Notes: generated by a model from the sequence alone, not told the origin. A stretch of 64,000 nt of DNA from Brumimicrobium sp035497735 (GCA_035497735.1 DATJCX010000069.1:1-64000); one strand, 5' to 3'; shown: positions 17,159-26,538, counted from the first letter of the stretch. A program made the numbers and translations.

Positions 17159-17401
17159 TTATTTTAATGATTTAATCCAGTCATAAACTTCTTTTTTAGT
17201 CTTTCCTGTCTTTTCAATTATTCGACCGAACAACTCTTGTTCTTTTCCTTCAACATATTTAAGGTCATCGTCTGTGAATTGCGCATACGATTGTTTGATT
17301 TTACCTTTAATTTGTTCCCATTTACCTTTTAACTGAAGATCATTGAGGTTGAATTTTTCTAATGATTCTGTTCCTTTGTCTTTTAATTTATCGAAGTCCA
17401 T
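17159..17401 (-). CDS. CsbD family stress-response protein
   Basis: 80 aa. The core QLKGKWEQIKGKIKQSYAQF followed by DDLKYVEGKEQELFGRI matches the CsbD/YjbJ domain, small soluble helical proteins induced under general stress. The N-terminal 20 residues are an extra charged helix. The biochemical role of the family is not established. It lies between two lipoprotein genes and near a 54-aa membrane protein gene, all on the same strand, which looks like a stress or envelope cluster. Confidence 0.85.
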   Translation of the reverse strand: MDFDKLKDKGTESLEKFNLNDLQLKGKWEQIKGKIKQSYAQFTDDDLKYVEGKEQELFGRIIEKTGKTKKEVYDWIKSLK

Positions 17402-17456
17402 AATTTCTGTTTTTTTAATGTTTATACTTTAATGTTTTTTGTACGCTTTTTTAATT

Positions 17457-17681
17457 CTATAGGTATTTTAAATTACAATCGTAATCTACACCTAGTAAGC
17501 TTCCGTGTTTATTGCATTCAGACTCAGCGTCTTTACGCTTTGTGTCGTGAATTGTGTACTCGCTTGCATTACCATCTACTGTACATGCACAGTTCCAATC
17601 ACCTTTCTTGTTACATGATGTAAACGAGAAAATACTGATTGTAAATAATACTCCTAGTGCTATTCTGATATGTTTTTTCAT
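17457..17681 (-). CDS. Small cysteine-rich lipoprotein
   Basis: 74 aa. The signal peptide ends in a lipobox (SFTSC, Cys23). The mature part of about 51 residues has four further Cys (CAC, then SEC and YDC), which suggests two disulfides in the periplasm or at the surface. No family recognised. It lies 55 bases upstream of the CsbD gene on the same strand. Confidence 0.7.
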   Translation of the reverse strand: MKKHIRIALGVLFTISIFSFTSCNKKGDWNCACTVDGNASEYTIHDTKRKDAESECNKHGSLLGVDYDCNLKYL

Positions 17682-17841
17682 AAATTGTTAAGTTTAAATT
17701 TCGGAACATTTTTACTAATTAAAGAGCAAATAGCAGTTCCTTAAACTTTCTGCTCTTCTCTAAATTTGTAAGTCTCTAAGTTGCTTTTTTGTAAGCCTTT
17801 TCTGTATAGTTTAGCCTTAGAATTTAAGATGGATATAAAAG

Positions 17842-18006
17842 TTACACCCTCTTTCCTGAAATGACATTGTATAGTACAACTATTATTGCTAATACTAATA
17901 GAATATGAATTAAGTTACCTATTCCCATTCCGTTTCCAACTCCTAGTAAACCTAGCAACCATATAACGATACAAATAAATGCCACAAACCATAATATACT
18001 TCTCAT
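17842..18006 (-). CDS. 54-aa hydrophobic protein, lmo0937/DUF5670-like
   Basis: 54 aa read directly from the minus strand: MRSILWFVAFICIVIWLLGL, then LGVGNGMGIGNLIHILLVLA, then IIVVLYNVISGKRV and stop. Two membrane segments separated by a Gly-rich turn and the start MRSILW match the lmo0937-type small membrane proteins (DUF5670), which are common in Bacteroidota and often sit beside CsbD and YtxH stress genes. Function unknown. It is the most upstream gene of the stress-like cluster, 160 bp before the Cys-rich lipoprotein. Confidence 0.85.
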   Translation of the reverse strand: MRSILWFVAFICIVIWLLGLLGVGNGMGIGNLIHILLVLAIIVVLYNVISGKRV

Positions 18007-18108
18007 ATTTGTTGTTTTTCGTTAATAAATCTTGACTTTCCTTGACGGACTACTAGTAATTTCCTTCAAGTCTCTATATAGCAACTTACGCGGTTTCTAT
18101 GTTCTACG

Positions 18109-18116
18109 CAAATATA
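18109..18116 (-). promoter_or_regulatory. -7 element (TATATTTG) with a ~95-nt leader ahead of the 54-aa gene
   Basis: An exact TAnnTTTG on the minus strand. The leader of roughly 95 nt carries a TTTCCTT direct repeat and a weak GACTT/AAGTC stem. A long leader is unusual here, where many genes have short ones. Confidence 0.45.
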
Positions 18117-18497
18117 TTATGATAAAATCTTGTTTTTTTAACAGTTTTTCTCATATCGAACTTCAAGAATTTGAGTTGATAATCAGTTAGATAGGTTGTT
18201 TTGTTGGGCTGTGGCCTTAATTGTAGCACTTTATGGAAAGTACTGTTTCTCAAGACATTCCTTAAAAGCAAGTGTAAATCAGGCTCAATAATGACCTTTT
18301 TATGTAGTTTGCATAAAAGTTGAATGGAATAATGAGTAAAATTAGGTTGATTTTTGATTTGAAAATGCTTTTGTAGGATCATTCTTTACAAATTAATCCA
18401 ACACTTTCACTCTAAAAGAATGTTGCTTTATCTATTTCAACAGTATAGCTTTCTGTACAAAAGCTTAAATCGGAAATAAAAGCATCAACTCTATAGC
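18117..18497. other. Intergenic region with no supported gene
   Basis: A 92-codon open frame exists on the minus strand (18382-18104), but it runs over the promoter element at 18109-18116 and has no recognisable motif, so I leave it out. I see no RNA gene or strong hairpin. Confidence 0.5.
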
Positions 18498-18797
18498 TTA
18501 AATTTTAATGAAATCACTTTCGCTATAGCATTCATATTGCTTATACAATTCGATTGTATAAACACCTTTTGGTAAGGTGTAAATGTTAATCTTTCCATCT
18601 GTATAGACTCCGCTTAAGAGTGTTTTTCCTTTTCCATCATAGATGACATAATTTAGTCCATCTATGGCTTCAGGGCCACTTACTCTTAGGTAGTCACTCA
18701 GAGGATTTGCGAGAATAGTCAGGTTTTTAGTGTGGTTTGTCTGTGCGAACCCTGTAAAACTTAGGGCAAGCAAGATAATTACAACTACTCTTCTCAT
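18498..18797 (-). CDS. Mini-protein: signal peptide plus T9SS type A-like sorting domain
   Basis: 99 aa. The signal peptide MRRVVVIILLALSFTGFA is followed by Gln, and nearly all of the rest looks like a Por-secretion (type A) C-terminal domain: NPLSDYLRVSG, YVIYDGKGKTLLSG, then IYTLPKGVYTIELY. In normal cargo this 80-residue domain follows a large passenger; here there is almost none. The end is atypical (YECYSESDFIKI instead of a basic KxxK/R end). It could be a degenerate cargo remnant or a small domain reused as a periplasmic protein. Confidence 0.7.
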   Translation of the reverse strand: MRRVVVIILLALSFTGFAQTNHTKNLTILANPLSDYLRVSGPEAIDGLNYVIYDGKGKTLLSGVYTDGKINIYTLPKGVYTIELYKQYECYSESDFIKI

Positions 18798-18895
18798 GGT
18801 GATTGTTTTTACGTGAATAATGGTTTAACTTTAAGACGTATAATATTGGTCTTGTGCATATAACGCAATGTTATATAAAAGGTTACTGTTTTATT

Positions 18896-19945
18896 TTAGT
18901 TTTGATAGAATCGCTTATAAAATCTTTCAATACTCACCTCTTTGTCCAAGGTTTCGTTATTTAATAAGACATTCGTAAAGTGAATTGCGTAAAAAGGTGC
19001 AATCATAAAACCTTTAGCGCCTAAACCGTTAAAGATGTATAATCCCTTTTTCTCAGGATGTTCTCCTATCATCGGTCTTCTGTCCATTGCAGCAGGACGA
19101 ATTCCCCCTTCATGGTCTGTGATTTCCATCGCAGCTACACTTAAGTTTAGGTAGTTGGCAACCAACTCCTCTTTAGCTTCTTCTGTAATTGAAGCATCTT
19201 TTGTTCCCCAAGAATAAGTGGATCCCAATTTAAAGTCTCCATCAACAGTTGGTAAAACAAAACACTTTCTATTGATTACTTCGTCGTTTTTTATGATACG
19301 AGACTTGATCGTAAGCGTTTCTCCTTTTGCATTTTTAAATGGAAGATATCCAAAGTAGGGATTGTCTTCTCCTTCAAAACCTTCAGCAAATATAAGGTGT
19401 GTGTATTTTTCACCTTTGTAAGACTTGTTCTCAGTGTCAAGTTCATTAAAGTCGAAAGTGCTATAGGTTAATAATTCTTTCTCTAATAAATACTTGTGAG
19501 CTCCATCGATAAATCTTTTAGAATCAATATATCCAGGTGTATTCACAAAGGCATTTCCAAAAGTATTGTTGATGTATGCTGGTGTATCTTCTTCTAGCTG
19601 AATTGGGCTGATATACATTTTGTATTCCTCCTCCTTACATCTTTCCTCCCACATTTTTCTCTCATCTTGGGAAGCGAAAACTCTACGTATTTTCATTGGA
19701 AAGAAAAATCGTTGTTCGAATTTATCTTCCATTTCAGGATAGAATTTAGTGATTGTCGGGATGAACTCATCTCCCTTCCATGTTTTAATCAATCTGCGAA
19801 AAGTCATTGGATTAATCATTCCTCCGGCCACTCGCGTGCTTTGGTTCACGTTTTTGTCGATTATTTTAAAAGATATATTGTGTTTCTCTAATTCGTGTGC
19901 TAAACAAATTCCTGATAGTCCACCTCCTATAATAATAACGTGCAT
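18896..19945 (-). CDS. FAD-dependent oxidoreductase (DAO family)
   Basis: 349 aa. The start MHVIIIGGGLSGICLAHELE is a dinucleotide-binding GxGxxG fold with the first mature strand at residue 2, and the C-terminal GGIRPAAMDRRPMIGEHP ... LYIFNGLGAKGFMIAPF is the typical second FAD contact of DAO-type amine or amino-acid oxidases (glycine oxidase/MnmC-C/sarcosine oxidase clan). The substrate is unknown. No signal peptide: cytoplasmic. It starts 9 bases after the M23 peptidase gene stops, so they are cotranscribed. Confidence 0.85.
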   Translation of the reverse strand: MHVIIIGGGLSGICLAHELEKHNISFKIIDKNVNQSTRVAGGMINPMTFRRLIKTWKGDEFIPTITKFYPEMEDKFEQRFFFPMKIRRVFASQDERKMWEERCKEEEYKMYISPIQLEEDTPAYINNTFGNAFVNTPGYIDSKRFIDGAHKYLLEKELLTYSTFDFNELDTENKSYKGEKYTHLIFAEGFEGEDNPYFGYLPFKNAKGETLTIKSRIIKNDEVINRKCFVLPTVDGDFKLGSTYSWGTKDASITEEAKEELVANYLNLSVAAMEITDHEGGIRPAAMDRRPMIGEHPEKKGLYIFNGLGAKGFMIAPFYAIHFTNVLLNNETLDKEVSIERFYKRFYQN

Positions 19946-19954
19946 AAAAAGCGA

Positions 19955-21250
19955 TTAAATTTCTGGTTCGAATTCTCTAGAAGTAGATTTCAGCGTTGCA
20001 ATTTCTGCGTCCAATTTCTCTTTTAATGGAGCGATAAAATCTAAATACTTAGGTTTTGCCGTTTCTTTCATTGGTTCAGAACGCTGGAATTTTTCAGAAC
20101 GTGGATCGATTTGTTTACCATTTTTCCAGAAACGGTAACAAACGTGTGGACCTGTAGCTAAACCTGTTTGCCCAACATATCCGATAACATCCCCTTGTTT
20201 TACGCGTACGCCAGGTTTGATACCATCAGCAATCTTGCTCATGTGCAAATACTGTGTGTCGTAAGTTTGGTTGTGACGTACTTTAACGTAAATTCCATTT
20301 CCTCCTGCACGTGTTGCATGTGTAATCGTTCCATCAGCTGTGGTGTAGATTGGCGTTCCTGTTGGAGCAGCATAATCTGTACCTAAATGCGCTTTCATTC
20401 TCTTTAATACTGGGTGGAATCTTCCTAGATTATAAGTTGAACTAATTCTTGTATAGTTAACCGGTGCCATTAAGAATGGACGTTTCATTTCTTCTCCCAA
20501 TTCATTGTAGAATCCAGAGATTTCTTCTTCTTCATCTGTAAATTGGAAAGCATATAACTCTCCACCTGCATGCTCAAACCAAGCATATTTGATTTTATCT
20601 ACTGAGTATGGCTTACCATCAACAGTTTTTTCGTCGTAAACAATTGCAAATTTATCTCCTACTTGTAATTTAAAGAAATCAACACTCCAAGCATAAACTC
20701 CTTCAATAGAGCTAGCCAAGTCTGCAGTCATTGCATACGAGTCGAAGCTTTTATTTATCGTGGCTGTTAAATTTGAGTTTTGCGCAATCACACCAGTAAC
20801 AGTCTTCTCTTTAATTTCGATTGGACGTTGCTCTTTGTTGATAATTACAGAATCGCCTACAAACTTAAATGTTAAGTAGGACAATGCATCTGGTTCATAT
20901 ACTAAGTGAGAAGGTGTTTTATTCGCTTTTGACTTAAAAACGGTAAAAGGTTTTCCTGCTACGATGTACTTTAGGTTGAATTTGCTGTTTTGCAAAAGCT
21001 CAACCGTTTTATTGATAGTGAATTGACTCACATCAAAAGTTGAGAATAAGTCATTCCATGTCATTCCACTTTTAATCGTGTCATGGTCAGTTAGGTATTG
21101 ATCTAAGTCAAAACCAAACAAATATGATTTTTCGATTTCTTGCACATCAACTTCAGGCTCAGTTGTTTGTTCTGAGTTTTTTGTTTGATTGCAAGAAGTT
21201 AGTAGAAGGATTGAGAAAAGTATTAGAGCTAAGGGGTTTAAAAATCTCAT
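19955..21250 (-). CDS. M23 family (LytM-like) peptidase lipoprotein
   Basis: 431 aa. The lipobox is LLTSC (Cys20). Residues about 50-270 form a two-lobed substrate-occluding region like that of MepM-type endopeptidases (LPYG-like repeats not obvious), and the M23 domain starts near 285. The first zinc pair is His288 and Asp292 in AHLGTDYAAPTG, and YLHMSKI follows. The last motif, normally HxH, reads GPHVCYRF: His369 is kept but the expected zinc ligand is Cys371. It probably cleaves peptidoglycan cross-links at the outer membrane. It is cotranscribed with the downstream FAD oxidoreductase. Confidence 0.9.
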   Translation of the reverse strand: MRFLNPLALILFSILLLTSCNQTKNSEQTTEPEVDVQEIEKSYLFGFDLDQYLTDHDTIKSGMTWNDLFSTFDVSQFTINKTVELLQNSKFNLKYIVAGKPFTVFKSKANKTPSHLVYEPDALSYLTFKFVGDSVIINKEQRPIEIKEKTVTGVIAQNSNLTATINKSFDSYAMTADLASSIEGVYAWSVDFFKLQVGDKFAIVYDEKTVDGKPYSVDKIKYAWFEHAGGELYAFQFTDEEEEISGFYNELGEEMKRPFLMAPVNYTRISSTYNLGRFHPVLKRMKAHLGTDYAAPTGTPIYTTADGTITHATRAGGNGIYVKVRHNQTYDTQYLHMSKIADGIKPGVRVKQGDVIGYVGQTGLATGPHVCYRFWKNGKQIDPRSEKFQRSEPMKETAKPKYLDFIAPLKEKLDAEIATLKSTSREFEPEI

Positions 21251-21492
21251 GCTTACAGCGCCTTTTAATGGTTTACAGTCTCTTTAAAATAAAGTCTAAG
21301 TGTCAGATTGTGAGTGGATTTCCACTTATAAAAGTGTCCTCATAAAATGAGCAACCTCAAAAATAAGCACTTTCATCTAATTTCCCAATAAAAAAACGTT
21401 AAATTACATAATGTAGTGCGATTCTAAATAAGTAGTGTGGATAAAATGCAGTAACATTTCCTTTTAAATTAGTTTTAAATCATTGGAAATAG

Positions 21493-21500
21493 TAAATTTG
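21493..21500 (+). promoter_or_regulatory. -7 element (TAAATTTG) of purD
   Basis: An exact TAnnTTTGC 18 bases upstream of the purD ATG. The 268-bp divergent gap (21251-21518) shows nothing else I can support. Confidence 0.6.
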
Positions 21501-21518
21501 CACTCAAAATATTAAACA

Positions 21519-22793
21519 ATGAATATCTTACTTTTAGGTTCTGGTGGAAGGGAACATGCGATGGCATGGAAATTAGCACAAAGTAGCATGATGGGTTCGC
21601 TATATATTGCTCCTGGAAATGCAGGTACTAAAGCTTTTGGAGAAAACGTTTCTATTAGTGTAACAGATTTTGAGGCCATTAAAACTTTTGTTTTAGAAAA
21701 AGGCGTCAATATGGTTGTTGTTGGACCAGAAGCGCCTTTAGTTGAGGGAATTGTTGATTTTTTCGATGCAGATGAAGAATTGGCTGGTGTTTCTATCATT
21801 GGACCCAATAAAGAAGCAGCGCAATTAGAAGGGAGTAAAGACTTCGCAAAGGCATTTATGGTTCGCCACAATATTCCAACTGCCAAGTACAAAACCTTTA
21901 CAAAAGCAACCATTAAAGAAGGATTTGCTTTCTTGGATTCACTAAAACCTCCTTATGTTCTTAAAGCTGACGGATTAGCTGCAGGGAAAGGAGTGCTGAT
22001 TCTAGATGATATTCATGAAGCGAAAAAGGAGTTCTCTTCTATGTTGCTGGATAATAAATTCGGAAATGCTAGTTCAAAAGTAGTTATCGAAGAGTTTTTA
22101 AAAGGAATTGAAATGTCTTCTTTTGTTTTAACGGATGGAGACGGATTTAAAATATTGCCAGACGCTAAAGATTATAAGCGTATTGGTGAAGGAGATACAG
22201 GATTGAATACAGGCGGAATGGGAGCGGTTTCTCCAGTTCCATTTGCAGAAGGGAAATTCTCAGACAAAGTTTATAACCAAGTAATCGTTCCAACGATTAA
22301 AGGTTTGAAAGCAGATGGAATTAAATACAACGGATTTATTTTTATTGGATTGATCAATGTGAATGGTGAGCCTTACGTAATTGAGTACAATTGTCGTATG
22401 GGTGACCCAGAAACGGAAGTTGTAATGCCAAGACTAAGATCTGACTTGCTAGACTTGTTTGATGGGGTGGCTTCAGAGACGCTTTCTGAAAGAGATGTAG
22501 AAATCGACCCACGTACAGCCGTTGCAGTAATGATGGTTTCTGGCGGATACCCGAATGAATATAAAAAAGGAAAAACCATTTATGGTTTAAATGCACAAAC
22601 AGATAGTTTGATTTTTCATGCAGGAACAGCCTCAGATGGACCAGCAGTTGTGACTGCAGGAGGACGTGTTTTAGCGGTTACTTCTTACGGAAAAAATGTT
22701 GAAGATGCTTGTCGTAAAACATACGAGACATTAGAAAATATTGAATTCGAAGGAGCCTACTACAGAAAAGATATTGGGAAAGATTTATTATAA
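21519..22793 (+). CDS. purD: Phosphoribosylamine-glycine ligase
   Basis: 424 aa, full length for GAR synthetase, the second step of purine biosynthesis (phosphoribosylamine + glycine + ATP to GAR). ATP-grasp features are intact: GSGGREHAMAWK at the N-terminus, DGLAAGKGV at about 151, DYKRIGEGDTGLNTGGMGAV and CRMGDPETEVVMPR. It is cytoplasmic. Followed after 38 bp by a CNNM/CorC gene on the same strand. Confidence 0.97.
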   Translation: MNILLLGSGGREHAMAWKLAQSSMMGSLYIAPGNAGTKAFGENVSISVTDFEAIKTFVLEKGVNMVVVGPEAPLVEGIVDFFDADEELAGVSIIGPNKEAAQLEGSKDFAKAFMVRHNIPTAKYKTFTKATIKEGFAFLDSLKPPYVLKADGLAAGKGVLILDDIHEAKKEFSSMLLDNKFGNASSKVVIEEFLKGIEMSSFVLTDGDGFKILPDAKDYKRIGEGDTGLNTGGMGAVSPVPFAEGKFSDKVYNQVIVPTIKGLKADGIKYNGFIFIGLINVNGEPYVIEYNCRMGDPETEVVMPRLRSDLLDLFDGVASETLSERDVEIDPRTAVAVMMVSGGYPNEYKKGKTIYGLNAQTDSLIFHAGTASDGPAVVTAGGRVLAVTSYGKNVEDACRKTYETLENIEFEGAYYRKDIGKDLL

Positions 22794-22831
22794 TGAAATT
22801 TTTTTCTATATTTAGTCCCGAATTGTAATAT

Positions 22832-24094
22832 ATGGATTCAACAGGTGTCGTCGTCATTTTGGCTGCAATAGCAGCATCGGCTTTATTTTCAGGAATTGAG
22901 ATTGCCTTCTTGAGCGCTAATCGATTAAAAATTGAATTAGACAATCAGAAAGGTTTGCTTTCTGGAAAAATTCTTTCTCGATACGTTAAGAAAGACTCTC
23001 ATTTTATTGCTTCTATGTTACTAGGTAATAATATCGCCTTAGTAGTTTACGGAATCTGGATGGCTAAATTGTTAGAGCCATGGATTTCTCCGTTGGTTAA
23101 CGATTCTAGTATTATAGTGCTACTTATTCAAACGATTCTTTCAACTTTACTAATAGTTGTTACCGCAGAATTCTTACCAAAAGCTACTTTTCAAATTAAT
23201 CCAAATAGAGTGTTACAGCTCTTATCTGTTCCTATAGTTATTATCTATAACTTGCTTTATCCTTTTACCGTGCTGACCATGTTTTTAAGCAATGGTGTGT
23301 TAAAGCTATTCGGTGTTTCAACAAAAAGCGTTGTTACAGCCTTTTCTAAAGTCGATTTTGATGATTATGTTAGGGATTTGAACGATAGAATGGAGGATGA
23401 GAATGAATTGGACAATGAAATGCAAATTCTTCAAAATGCTTTGGTGTTTCCTGAACTGAAAGCTAGAGATTGCATGATCCCAAGGACAGACATTCTTGCA
23501 GTGGATTTAGAAACTCCAATTCATGAACTTAGAGAGAAATTTATCGAGTCTGGACTGACAAAGATTTTGATTTACCGAGACTCTATTGATAACATTATTG
23601 GTTATACACATAGTTTCGAAATGTTTAAAAAACCAAAAAGTATAAAGGAAATTCTAATTCCGATTTCTTTTGTTCCTGAAGCGATTCTTGCCAAGGATTT
23701 GTTAGAGATCTTCTCAAAGCAACATGGGAATATTGCCGTTGTTGTTGATGAGTTTGGAGGAACCTCTGGGTTGATTACGCTTGAAGACGTTTTAGAGGAG
23801 ATTTTTGGTGATATTGAAGATGAGCACGATAAGGAAGGTTTGCTGGAAGAACAAGTTGACGCAAATACTTTTTTGTTTTCAGCACGTCAAGACGTGGATT
23901 ACTTAAATGAAACATACGATTTAGAATTAGAAGAATCTTCAGAATATGAAACCATCGGTGGCTTGGTGCTACATCATTTGGAATCTATTCCTGAAGAGGG
24001 CACGGTATTAGAAATCGATAAGTATGAAATTTGTATTGAATCAGTTACAGATAGAAGGATAGAGGTGGTTCGACTAACAGTTACAGAAGACTAG
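22832..24094 (+). CDS. CNNM/CorC-type (hemolysin family) transporter-like protein
   Basis: 420 aa. A CNNM (DUF21) domain with about four membrane segments fills residues 1-180 (start ILAAIAASALFSGIEIAFLSANRLK). A pair of CBS domains spans about 200-325 (MIPRTDILAVD ... GNIAVVVDEFGGTSGLIT). A CorC_HlyC domain (DVDYLNETYDLELEES ... TIGGLVLHHL) ends it. The family is implicated in Mg2+/Co2+ efflux; GldE of gliding bacteria belongs to the same family, but no gldD neighbour supports that name here. It lies directly upstream of the PpiD gene, an arrangement I recall from other Flavobacteria. Confidence 0.85.
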   Translation: MDSTGVVVILAAIAASALFSGIEIAFLSANRLKIELDNQKGLLSGKILSRYVKKDSHFIASMLLGNNIALVVYGIWMAKLLEPWISPLVNDSSIIVLLIQTILSTLLIVVTAEFLPKATFQINPNRVLQLLSVPIVIIYNLLYPFTVLTMFLSNGVLKLFGVSTKSVVTAFSKVDFDDYVRDLNDRMEDENELDNEMQILQNALVFPELKARDCMIPRTDILAVDLETPIHELREKFIESGLTKILIYRDSIDNIIGYTHSFEMFKKPKSIKEILIPISFVPEAILAKDLLEIFSKQHGNIAVVVDEFGGTSGLITLEDVLEEIFGDIEDEHDKEGLLEEQVDANTFLFSARQDVDYLNETYDLELEESSEYETIGGLVLHHLESIPEEGTVLEIDKYEICIESVTDRRIEVVRLTVTED

Positions 24095-24284
24095 TTTTTG
24101 GCTACTGCTAACTACTTTTGAAAGTGGTATTTATTCGTTGAAAAGCATCTTTTAGATGTTAAAAATACAATTGTTTACTTCGAATATTTCGGAGGGAATA
24201 ATAAAAAAAAAGAATAATATCCCTTAAACCTTTTATTTTTTGATAGTTAATGTTATATTCGCACCCTTAAATTAAAAGTATAAA

Positions 24285-26489
24285 ATGGCTTTAATAGGTA
24301 AAATACGTGAGAAATCTTGGCTTTTGGTTGCAGTAGTAGGTATTGCAATGTTAGCTTTTGTGTTGGGAGATTTAGGTTCTCTTGGAGGAGGGTCTCAAGA
24401 AGATGTTTATGGTATTGGTACAATCAACGGAGAGAAAGTCGATGAAGATCAGTACAATACTTTCTTGAATAACGCTCGAAACAACATTTTTCAAAACAAA
24501 ATTCAACAGAACCCAAATGAACAACCAGTGTTTACTGAGGCAGATGCAAAAAATGCAGCTCAACAGGCATGGACAACTTCGCTTATCGTTAAATTGATGG
24601 AGAAGGAGTACAAGAACATCGGATTAGTAGTTGATGATTACGAGTTAGAAAACGTTCTTTATGGACAAAATGGTTATTTACCATCAAGTTTATCAGAGCA
24701 GTTTTTAGATTCTGTAACAGGAGAGTTTGCACCAGACCAATTAAGAATGGCGTTAGACCAATTACAGAATTCTGATGATCCACAAAACGTTCAACAATAC
24801 AATGGTGTAATAGACTACATTCGTCAAGAGCGTTTGGAGCAAAAATACTTCGCATTATTAAATGCAGGTGTTCACGCGACAACTTTAGAGGCTAAGACAG
24901 AATACTACGCTAAAAAAACTGTAAAGAATGTTTCATATGTGTATGAAAGATTCATCAAGGTTCCAGAAGATGCTGTTGCTGAACCAACAGATAAAGAAGT
25001 AAAGGAATTCTACGATAAAAATAAAAATGCTAAAAAGTACAAGCAAAAAGCAAATAGAAAAATTGCTTACTTTGATGTACCAGTTGTAGCAAGTTCGGAT
25101 GACTCATTAAGAGCATTTGATTTCTTAACAACATTAAAAGAGAGTTTTGTAACTGCAAAAAATGACTCTGCGTTTGTAATGAGATATAGTGATGTTAAAT
25201 ACTACGCGAATGACTCTACACAAATGGCAAAGCCAGATGATGCAATGTCAATGACACAAGGACCAACTTACCCAAGTTCTATTTCTGCGGAAATTAAGAA
25301 TGCAAACATTGGTGATGTTGTTGGACCTTATAGAGGTGCACAAGGGGTTACGATGTCAAAAATCTTAGGATTTGAAACAGAAGAAACTGCAACAGTAAGA
25401 CATATCTTATTAAATGCAACAACTCCAGAAGATGTAGCAGCTGCACAAGCTAAAGCTAATAGTATTATTAAGGTGATTCGTGCAAACGGTAACTTTGAGG
25501 ATATGGTAAGAGAGTTTAGCCAAGACCCAGGATCAGTTGAGAATGGAGGTAAATACGAAAACTTCCCTCAAGGAATGATGGTTCCTGAATTTAACGACTT
25601 TTCTTTCCAAAAACCAATTGGTTCTTTAGGATGGGTTAAAACTAGTTACGGTATTCATATCGTAGAAGTTTTAGGTCGTGAAAAAACAAAATATCCAATC
25701 TTTGCAAACGTTGTTAAAGGAGTAGAAACTACAAAAATGACAAATGATGCAATGAACAGTATGGTTTCAAATTACATCTATGATTTAGATGATAAGTTCT
25801 CAGGAAAGTCAATTGACGAGAAAATTGAAATCTTCGAAAACTATGCAGCAGAAAACGGATACAATGTTCGTAAAGCAGTTATTCAAGATGAAAGTCCATC
25901 CGTTAGTGGATTTGGAGATGTTGCAGAAGGTAGAGTTTTACGCTTAGCTTACGACCCTAATGTTAAAGCTGGAGACATTAGTTCTTCACCAATATTAGAC
26001 AGAGAGCGTTTGGTTGTTGCAATGGTTACTGAAGTGGTTAAGGAAGGAGTTCCAACATTTGATATTGTTAAAGATCAAATGACTGCTGAAGTTAAGAAAC
26101 AAAAGCAAGCAGATTACTTAATCGATAAGATGGTTGGTCAAACGGACTTAGAAGCATTAGCACGTGAGATGGATGCACAATACGAAACAGAAGGAATTAC
26201 TTTCTCAGCATCAAACGTTGCTGTTGGAAACGAGCCTAAATTAATCGGAGCAGCATTTGCTGGATTAAAAGATGGTGAAACTTCAGTTCCTGTAAAGGGA
26301 ACAAATGGGGTTTTCGTTTTAAGAGTTGATGAGACTACTCCAGCAGAAGAGACAACTGATTACTCTGCAGAAATGGAGCAAATCAAAAATCAAAACGTAA
26401 GTACAGTTCAATCACAATTCCAAACTGCTTTAATGCAATCTGCAAAAGTGATCGACAATAGAAAATTAAGAAGCTTCGGAATTAGATAA
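24285..26489 (+). CDS. PpiD/SurA-type periplasmic peptidyl-prolyl isomerase
   Basis: 734 aa. One N-terminal membrane anchor (LLVAVVGIAMLAFVLGDL), a SurA/PpiD-like N-domain to about 250, a PpiC-type rotamase domain at about 366-465 (VRHILL ... FSQDPGSVENGGKY ... GSLGWVKTSYGIHIVEV), and a C-terminal region with a second, degenerate chaperone lobe. It is the inner-membrane-anchored folding factor for outer-membrane and secreted proteins. A TATATTCG element (7 of 8 matches to TAnnTTTG) lies at 24254-24261. A strong terminator follows. Confidence 0.9.
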   Translation: MALIGKIREKSWLLVAVVGIAMLAFVLGDLGSLGGGSQEDVYGIGTINGEKVDEDQYNTFLNNARNNIFQNKIQQNPNEQPVFTEADAKNAAQQAWTTSLIVKLMEKEYKNIGLVVDDYELENVLYGQNGYLPSSLSEQFLDSVTGEFAPDQLRMALDQLQNSDDPQNVQQYNGVIDYIRQERLEQKYFALLNAGVHATTLEAKTEYYAKKTVKNVSYVYERFIKVPEDAVAEPTDKEVKEFYDKNKNAKKYKQKANRKIAYFDVPVVASSDDSLRAFDFLTTLKESFVTAKNDSAFVMRYSDVKYYANDSTQMAKPDDAMSMTQGPTYPSSISAEIKNANIGDVVGPYRGAQGVTMSKILGFETEETATVRHILLNATTPEDVAAAQAKANSIIKVIRANGNFEDMVREFSQDPGSVENGGKYENFPQGMMVPEFNDFSFQKPIGSLGWVKTSYGIHIVEVLGREKTKYPIFANVVKGVETTKMTNDAMNSMVSNYIYDLDDKFSGKSIDEKIEIFENYAAENGYNVRKAVIQDESPSVSGFGDVAEGRVLRLAYDPNVKAGDISSSPILDRERLVVAMVTEVVKEGVPTFDIVKDQMTAEVKKQKQADYLIDKMVGQTDLEALAREMDAQYETEGITFSASNVAVGNEPKLIGAAFAGLKDGETSVPVKGTNGVFVLRVDETTPAEETTDYSAEMEQIKNQNVSTVQSQFQTALMQSAKVIDNRKLRSFGIR

Positions 26490-26508
26490 TCTAATTTTAA
26501 AGATAGTA

Positions 26509-26538
26509 CAAAAGGGATGCAATAGCGTCCCTTTTTTT
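26509..26538 (+). terminator. Terminator of the ppiD-like gene
   Basis: AAAGGGATGC pairs with GCGTCCCTTT (one G-T pair) around AATA, followed by TTTTT, 20 bases past the stop. Confidence 0.9.

Noticed and set aside
18104..18382. 92-codon open frame on the minus strand
   Set aside because: It has no recognisable motif, overlaps a promoter element, and its composition looks like random AT-rich sequence.
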